Below, piece by piece: positions 5,230 through 9,524 of a stretch of 9,524 nt of DNA (positions within the stretch are counted from its first letter, which is position 1; each line of letters opens with the position of its first letter). The position numbers were made by a program, and so were the translations under genes. Origin of the DNA: Rhodothermia bacterium (GTDB lineage: Bacteria; Bacteroidota; Rhodothermia; Rhodothermales; JABDKH01); assembly GCA_030431165.1 (NCBI GenBank), contig JAUIJQ010000085.1, positions 1 through 9,524 of the forward strand, given 5' to 3'. The notes beneath the pieces were generated by a model. That model was not told the origin of the DNA. It worked only from the letters and a program-made list of their open reading frames with translations, and made no database searches.

Positions 5230-7191
5230 ATGGGCAGACTGGTTCAACGAAGCACCGTCACTCTCCTCATCCTGCTTGCTGCCGCTTCGGGCAGCGCGCT
5301 TTTTCCGGGAGCGGCAGCACAATCTGCGTCGGAGGCCGGCTTTGCCGCAGACACTACGCGGCTGCAACGCATCGAGCAAGCCATCGTGCTCAGTGAGCGC
5401 GACGCCCACCTTGTAATAGCGTCCATCTACGGTGTACTGCAGCAGGTGATCGAATCGGAGACACTGGGTGACCCGGCCCGTGTCGAAGTCTTACTCGACA
5501 GCGCGGTGCGCGATCTCGACGTGCTCGCCCAGCAGCCGTATCTGCACGACGATGATCGATACCGCGAACTGTACCGCTCGGTAGTTACCGAGTTCGAGCG
5601 ATACCACGGTGCCGCGGACACACTCGCACTTGCGCTGGGAGACATCTTCGCGTCCCGGAGCCAGATGTTTGCGTCGATGAACGAGGTTGACGAGCCGCTT
5701 CTGGAAGATGCAAATCTTCCCGACATGCCGGTGATGGTCTCGACCGTCCCGATGACCATGAACCGTCTGGTCCAATCGAGCATGCAGTTTCTGCAGCGTG
5801 AGCCCGACAAACACCTGAATCACTGGCTGTCGCGGGCTGAAACGTACTTCCCGATGATTGAGCGGATCTTCGCCGAGGAAGGGGTGCCCGATGAACTGAA
5901 GTACCTGGCCATGGTCGAGTCAGGACTAAACCCTCGCGCTCGCAGCTGGGCACGTGCAGTCGGCATGTGGCAGTTCATCGGCGCCACGGGTCGCGCCTAC
6001 GGACTCGAGGTCAACGGTTGGGTTGACGAACGCATGGACCCCGAGAAGGCGACGCGTGCCGCTGCCCGGCACCTGAAAGATCTCTACGCGATGTTTGGCG
6101 ACTGGCAGCTTGCGTTGGCGGGCTACAACTACAGTCCGGCGAAGGTCCGGCGAGCAATTCGCTCCGCGGAGGCGCGGCTTGATCGCAAGGCCACGTTCTG
6201 GGATATCTACACGCAGATCCCGCGCGAGACACGCAACTACGTTCCGATGTTCATTGCGACCGCGCTCATCGTGTCCCACCCGGAGAGTTTTGGCGTGAAG
6301 CCGGTTGAGCCGGGACCAACTTTCGCGTTCCACCGCGTCCCGGTGTTCGGGTCGCACACGCTGGAGCGCATCGCGGAAATGTGCGGCAGCACGACAACGG
6401 TTGTAAAGGCACTTAATCCCGAGCTACGCCGAAACGGGCTGCCGCCGGCCACAGGCGCGTACTGGGTGCGCATTCCCGCTGGATCGTACGATACCTTTGC
6501 GGCAAACTACGCGGCACTGCCTGAGTCAGAACGTCAGCCGGCTACCGAGCACACCGTTAGAAGCGGCGAAACGCTTAGCCACATCGCCAGTCGCTATGGC
6601 ACCTCGGTGTCGCAGGTGAAGCGCCAGAACGGCTTGTCTGGCAATACCATCCGCGTAGGCCAGAGACTCGCTGTCCCCGTCGCTGAATACTCGGGCCCCT
6701 CGCCCGACGCTGATCCGGAATCAGCGGGTGAACTTGTTCACTTCGGATCCCGGAATCTTCGTCCGATTGTTGCGGCGGCGCCAACCGAACTGCCGACGCC
6801 AACGCGAACCGTCTCGTCGCGATCAACATCGTCGTCGGGTTCTTCCTCTTCGCCGTCAGCACCGGCCGGCGAACGTGTGACCCATGTCGTGAAGAGCGGC
6901 GACACAATCAGCGAGATCGCTGAGAAGTATGGCGTCTCGCAGTCACGCATTCGGAGCTGGAATAACCTGCGCGGGTCGCGGATCAGAGTCGGCCAGCGAC
7001 TCACACTCTACGTGCAGCCGGGCAAGTCTGGCTCGGGATCAACGGTTGTTCACACGGTTCGGCGTGGCGAGACACTCAGCAGAATCGCTTCACAGTACAG
7101 TGTGAGCGTGTCGGATCTGCGGTCATGGAACAGCATCTCCGGCAGCCGGATCTACGCGGGGCAGCGACTGACAGTGCGCAAAGATAGCTGA
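5230..7191 (+). CDS. Secreted MltD-like lytic transglycosylase with three LysM domains
   Basis: This 653-residue enzyme should cleave the MurNAc-GlcNAc bond of peptidoglycan in the periplasm, forming 1,6-anhydroMurNAc ends. Starting at ATG 5230, it opens with a signal peptide: basic residues at 3 and 7, hydrophobic core 9-19, probable cleavage after AAA30. Residues 31-195 are a helical region; PMTMNRLVQ just before the catalytic domain is typical of MltD-like proteins. The GH23/SLT domain is about 200-345, with the catalytic acid Glu230 in MVESGLNPRA, then AVGMWQFIGATGRAYGL and TRAAARHLKDLY. The usual AYNxGxGxV motif is replaced by GYNYSPAKV. Three LysM domains (440-484, 550-595, 606-651) bind glycan chains; a Ser-rich linker (about 522-545) separates the first from the other two, and LysM2 and LysM3 resemble each other most. 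It is convergent with sdhB. A lipobox is absent, so it is probably soluble or held on the wall by LysM. Confidence 0.94.
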   Translation: MGRLVQRSTVTLLILLAAASGSALFPGAAAQSASEAGFAADTTRLQRIEQAIVLSERDAHLVIASIYGVLQQVIESETLGDPARVEVLLDSAVRDLDVLAQQPYLHDDDRYRELYRSVVTEFERYHGAADTLALALGDIFASRSQMFASMNEVDEPLLEDANLPDMPVMVSTVPMTMNRLVQSSMQFLQREPDKHLNHWLSRAETYFPMIERIFAEEGVPDELKYLAMVESGLNPRARSWARAVGMWQFIGATGRAYGLEVNGWVDERMDPEKATRAAARHLKDLYAMFGDWQLALAGYNYSPAKVRRAIRSAEARLDRKATFWDIYTQIPRETRNYVPMFIATALIVSHPESFGVKPVEPGPTFAFHRVPVFGSHTLERIAEMCGSTTTVVKALNPELRRNGLPPATGAYWVRIPAGSYDTFAANYAALPESERQPATEHTVRSGETLSHIASRYGTSVSQVKRQNGLSGNTIRVGQRLAVPVAEYSGPSPDADPESAGELVHFGSRNLRPIVAAAPTELPTPTRTVSSRSTSSSGSSSSPSAPAGERVTHVVKSGDTISEIAEKYGVSQSRIRSWNNLRGSRIRVGQRLTLYVQPGKSGSGSTVVHTVRRGETLSRIASQYSVSVSDLRSWNSISGSRIYAGQRLTVRKDS

Positions 7192-7213
7192 CCTTCCCGA
7201 TCAGACCGTCAGC
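7187..7213. terminator. Weak inverted repeat at the convergent gene junction
   Basis: GCTGAC (7187-7192) and GTCAGC (7208-7213) are perfect 6-bp inverted arms around a 15-nt loop. The repeat covers the stop codon of the transglycosylase and the 26-bp gap before the sdhB stop. On the minus strand it is followed by TATCTTTG, a poor U-rich tail; on the plus strand there is none. It could end transcripts from the sdh side, but the stem is short and the case is weak. Confidence 0.2.
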
Positions 7214-7217
7214 ACAA

Positions 7218-7970
7218 TCAGCCGATCGAGGCCTTGACGTATTCGCGGCGCATGCGTGCAATTGCCGTGATCGAGATCCCCTTAGGGCAAACAGCTTCGC
7301 ACTCCGCGTGGTTGGAGCAGTCGCCAAATCCTTCAGAGGCCATCTGCTCTACCATCGACGCAACGCGCTCTTTCCGTTCAGGTGAGCCCTGGGGCAGCAA
7401 CGAGAGGTGTGCAATCTTCGCCCCGGTGAACAGCGATGCTGATGAGTTCGGGCAGGCTGCGACACATGCACCACAACCAATGCAGGCGGCGTAGTCGAAC
7501 GCTTCGTCAGCATCCGCCTTTCGAATCGGCGTGGCATTGGCGTCGGGGGCGGCTCCAGCATTTACGCTCACGTAGCCACCCGCAGCCATAATCCGATCAA
7601 ACGCCGTGCGATCAACGACGAGATCTTTGATCACAGGGAAGGCACGGGCACGCCACGGCTCGATCACGATCGTGTCGCCATCCGAGTAGTCACGCATGTG
7701 GAGCTGGCAGCTTGCCGTGCGCGCGTTCGGCCCGTGCGCCTGACCATTGATCATCAATCCACACGACCCGCAGATTCCTTCACGGCAGTCGTGATCAAAC
7801 TCAACCGGCTCCTCGCCCGCGAGCGTCAACTGTTCGTTGAGCACGTCAAGCATCTCGAGGAATGACATGTGCGGATTGACGCCGGGTACCGTGTAGTTGG
7901 CGAAGCGCCCCTCCGTTCCGGGATCTGCCTGGCGCCAGACTTGCAGGTGTATCGTCATCGACTTGGACAT
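7218..7970 (-). CDS. sdhB: Succinate dehydrogenase / fumarate reductase iron-sulfur subunit
   Basis: This 250-residue subunit passes electrons from the FAD of SdhA to the membrane quinone-binding subunit of respiratory complex II. The N-terminal ferredoxin-like half carries the [2Fe-2S] ligands: Cys62, Cys67 and Cys70 in DCREGICGSCG, and Cys88. The C-terminal half holds CIGCGACVAACP, giving Cys163, Cys166 and Cys169 for the [4Fe-4S] cluster, with the fourth ligand at Cys228 before Pro229. Cys173, Cys218 and Cys224 fit the [3Fe-4S] site. The 218/224/228 spacing equals that of E. coli SdhB. All ligands are present, so the protein should be active. The ATG at 7970 lies 15 bp after the sdhA stop, so the two are co-transcribed. 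It could instead act as fumarate reductase; sequence alone does not fix direction, and these lineages generally use menaquinone. Confidence 0.96.
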   Translation of the reverse strand: MSKSMTIHLQVWRQADPGTEGRFANYTVPGVNPHMSFLEMLDVLNEQLTLAGEEPVEFDHDCREGICGSCGLMINGQAHGPNARTASCQLHMRDYSDGDTIVIEPWRARAFPVIKDLVVDRTAFDRIMAAGGYVSVNAGAAPDANATPIRKADADEAFDYAACIGCGACVAACPNSSASLFTGAKIAHLSLLPQGSPERKERVASMVEQMASEGFGDCSNHAECEAVCPKGISITAIARMRREYVKASIG

Positions 7971-7985
7971 GTTGGATCTCGCAGG

Positions 7986-9524
7986 CTACTTGTAGCTTCT
8001 CGTCGTCAGCTTGACGTTTTCAAATTCGAGCGACTCTTTGTGCAGCTTCGCGTCGGATGGCGTCGAAACGTGCTGCCACGCGGCGGCATACGCGTACTCG
8101 TCGTCGCGACGCATCGCCTCACCCTCGGGCGAAACGTACTCCTCGCGGAAGTGCCCGCCGCACGACTCGGCGCGTTCAAGGGCATCGCGGGCCATGAGCT
8201 CCGAAAGCTCAAGGAAATCTGCGACGCGGCCGGCAAATTCGAGGCTCTTGTTAAGTGAGCCGTTCTCGCCCGGCACGCGCACATCGTTCCAGAACGCTTC
8301 ACGCAGGTTCTGGATTTCGCCAATGGCCGTTTTTAGTCCGCCCGAGTCCCTTGCCATTCCGACGTGGTCCCACATGATGCGACCCAGGCTTCGGTGGAAG
8401 TCTGTAACCGTTCGTGAGCCATTGATGCCGAGGAGTTTCTCGATCCGACCGCGGGCTTCTTTCTCAGCGGACTCAAACGCCTCGGATTCCGAAGCAACCG
8501 CCCCGGGAGTGACACCGGCGAGGTAATTGCCAAGCGTGTACGGAATGACGAAGTATCCGTCGGCCAGTCCCTGCATCAGCGCGCTGGCGCCGAGGCGGTT
8601 TGCACCGTGGTCAGAGAAGTTTGCCTCGCCGAGCACAAAGAGCCCGGGGATCGTGCTTTGCAGTTCGTAGTCAACCCACAATCCGCCCATCGTATAGTGG
8701 ACGGCCGGGAAGATGCGCATCGGCACTTCGTACGGATTTTCATCCGTGATCCGCTGATACATCTCGAACAGGTTGCCGTAGCGCGCCTCGATCGTGTCGC
8801 GGCCGAGGCGATTGATGGCATCCGCAAAGTCGAGGTAGACGGCGAGCTGTGTTTCGCCCACGCCGCGGCCTGCGTCGGTTTCTTTTTTCGCGGCACGCGA
8901 TGCAACGTCGCGCGGGACGAGGTTGCCAAAGCTCGGGTAGCGCCGTTCGAGGTAGTAGTCGCGTTCAGCTTCGGGAATGTCCTGTGGCTTCCGCGGGTCG
9001 CCTTTCTGTTTCGGCACCCAAACACGTCCGTCGTTCCGCAGGCTTTCGCTCATCAGCGTCAGCTTCGACTGATAATCTCCCGACACCGGAATACACGTCG
9101 GGTGGATCTGCGTAAAGCACGGGTTTGCGAAGTACGCACCGCGCTTATAGCAACGCCAGGCCGCAGTAACGTTTGAGTTCTTTGCGTTGGTCGACAGGTA
9201 GTAGACGTTGCCGTACCCACCGGTACACAGAAGCACCGCGTCGCCGGCGTGCCGTTCGATTGCACCTGTAACCAGGTTGCGCGTGATGATCCCGCGAGCG
9301 CGACCGTCCTCAACGACGAGATCGAGCATTTCCTGCCGGGCCAGCATTTCAATCTTGCCAGCTTCGATCTGCCGCGACATGGCCTGGTACGCGCCGAGCA
9401 GCAACTGCTGGCCGGTCTGGCCGCGGGCGTAGAACGTACGCGAGACCTGCGCGCCACCGAAAGAACGGTTGTCGAGCAGGCCACCGTACTCACGTGCAAA
9501 CGGCACACCCTGCGCGACACACTG
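7986..9524 (-). CDS. sdhA: Succinate dehydrogenase / fumarate reductase flavoprotein subunit, partial (5' end off window)
   Basis: The frame is open to the right edge and gives the last 512 residues; about 130 N-terminal residues, including the FAD-binding Rossmann start and the covalent-FAD histidine, lie outside. Counting from the first residue seen, active-site residues are recognisable: His141 in QIHPTC, Arg205 in VPRDVASR, His276 in VHYTMGG and Arg310 in HGANRLGASAL, corresponding to His242, Arg286, His354 and Arg399 of E. coli SdhA. Segments such as LDNRSFGGAQVSRTFYARGQTG and the end LTTRSYK match the long form of the flavoprotein paired with a single di-heme cytochrome b. It oxidises succinate to fumarate on the cytoplasmic side (or the reverse) and hands electrons to SdhB. 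A GTG at 9506 is internal, not the start, because QCVAQG upstream of it belongs to the family sequence. An sdhC is expected beyond 9524. Confidence 0.96.
   Translation of the reverse strand, partial: QCVAQGVPFAREYGGLLDNRSFGGAQVSRTFYARGQTGQQLLLGAYQAMSRQIEAGKIEMLARQEMLDLVVEDGRARGIITRNLVTGAIERHAGDAVLLCTGGYGNVYYLSTNAKNSNVTAAWRCYKRGAYFANPCFTQIHPTCIPVSGDYQSKLTLMSESLRNDGRVWVPKQKGDPRKPQDIPEAERDYYLERRYPSFGNLVPRDVASRAAKKETDAGRGVGETQLAVYLDFADAINRLGRDTIEARYGNLFEMYQRITDENPYEVPMRIFPAVHYTMGGLWVDYELQSTIPGLFVLGEANFSDHGANRLGASALMQGLADGYFVIPYTLGNYLAGVTPGAVASESEAFESAEKEARGRIEKLLGINGSRTVTDFHRSLGRIMWDHVGMARDSGGLKTAIGEIQNLREAFWNDVRVPGENGSLNKSLEFAGRVADFLELSELMARDALERAESCGGHFREEYVSPEGEAMRRDDEYAYAAAWQHVSTPSDAKLHKESLEFENVKLTTRSYK

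Noticed and set aside
1..9524. CRISPR array, tRNA/rRNA, insertion sequence, phage or defence genes
   Set aside because: No repeated spacer-like units, cloverleaf sequences, transposase or integrase motifs, or known defence domains were seen on either strand.

Overview
The window is about 60% GC (by eye) and densely coded. It looks like chromosomal DNA from a member of the Bacteroidota/Rhodothermota/Balneolota group. Four things point that way: a succinate dehydrogenase flavoprotein and iron-sulfur subunit of the type used by these bacteria; a class III aminotransferase close to that lineage's version; starts with almost no Shine-Dalgarno sequence; and a promoter-like TTTG / TAnnTTTG pair upstream of the carboxyltransferase gene. 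The assignment is inferred from protein character and was not tested by search.

Layout, left to right. On the minus strand, positions 1-1683 hold a PLP-dependent class III aminotransferase followed, after a 39-bp gap, by a lipoprotein with a TPR-like repeat that runs off the left edge. A short divergent junction (1684-1735) separates these from three plus-strand genes: an unrecognised 576-residue protein with a long low-complexity middle (1736-3466), a propionyl-CoA carboxylase beta subunit (3563-5107), and a secreted MltD-like lytic transglycosylase with three C-terminal LysM domains (5230-7191). Only 26 bp separate the transglycosylase from the convergent minus-strand sdhAB pair (7218-9524). 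Its sdhA is cut by the right edge, and an sdhC would be expected just beyond it.

How the genes fit together. Propionyl-CoA carboxylase makes methylmalonyl-CoA, which normally enters the TCA cycle as succinyl-CoA. Succinate dehydrogenase acts a step later, so two of the genes belong to neighbouring parts of central metabolism, although they are on opposite strands and not one operon. The transglycosylase and the lipoprotein are envelope proteins. The aminotransferase is probably in amino-acid or amine metabolism, with unknown substrate.

No RNA gene, CRISPR array, insertion sequence, integrase, toxin-antitoxin pair or recognisable defence gene was seen. This is mostly housekeeping DNA. The best candidate for something undescribed is the 576-residue protein, with its hexapeptide repeat and two copies of a PLW(R/E)R(F/Y) motif.
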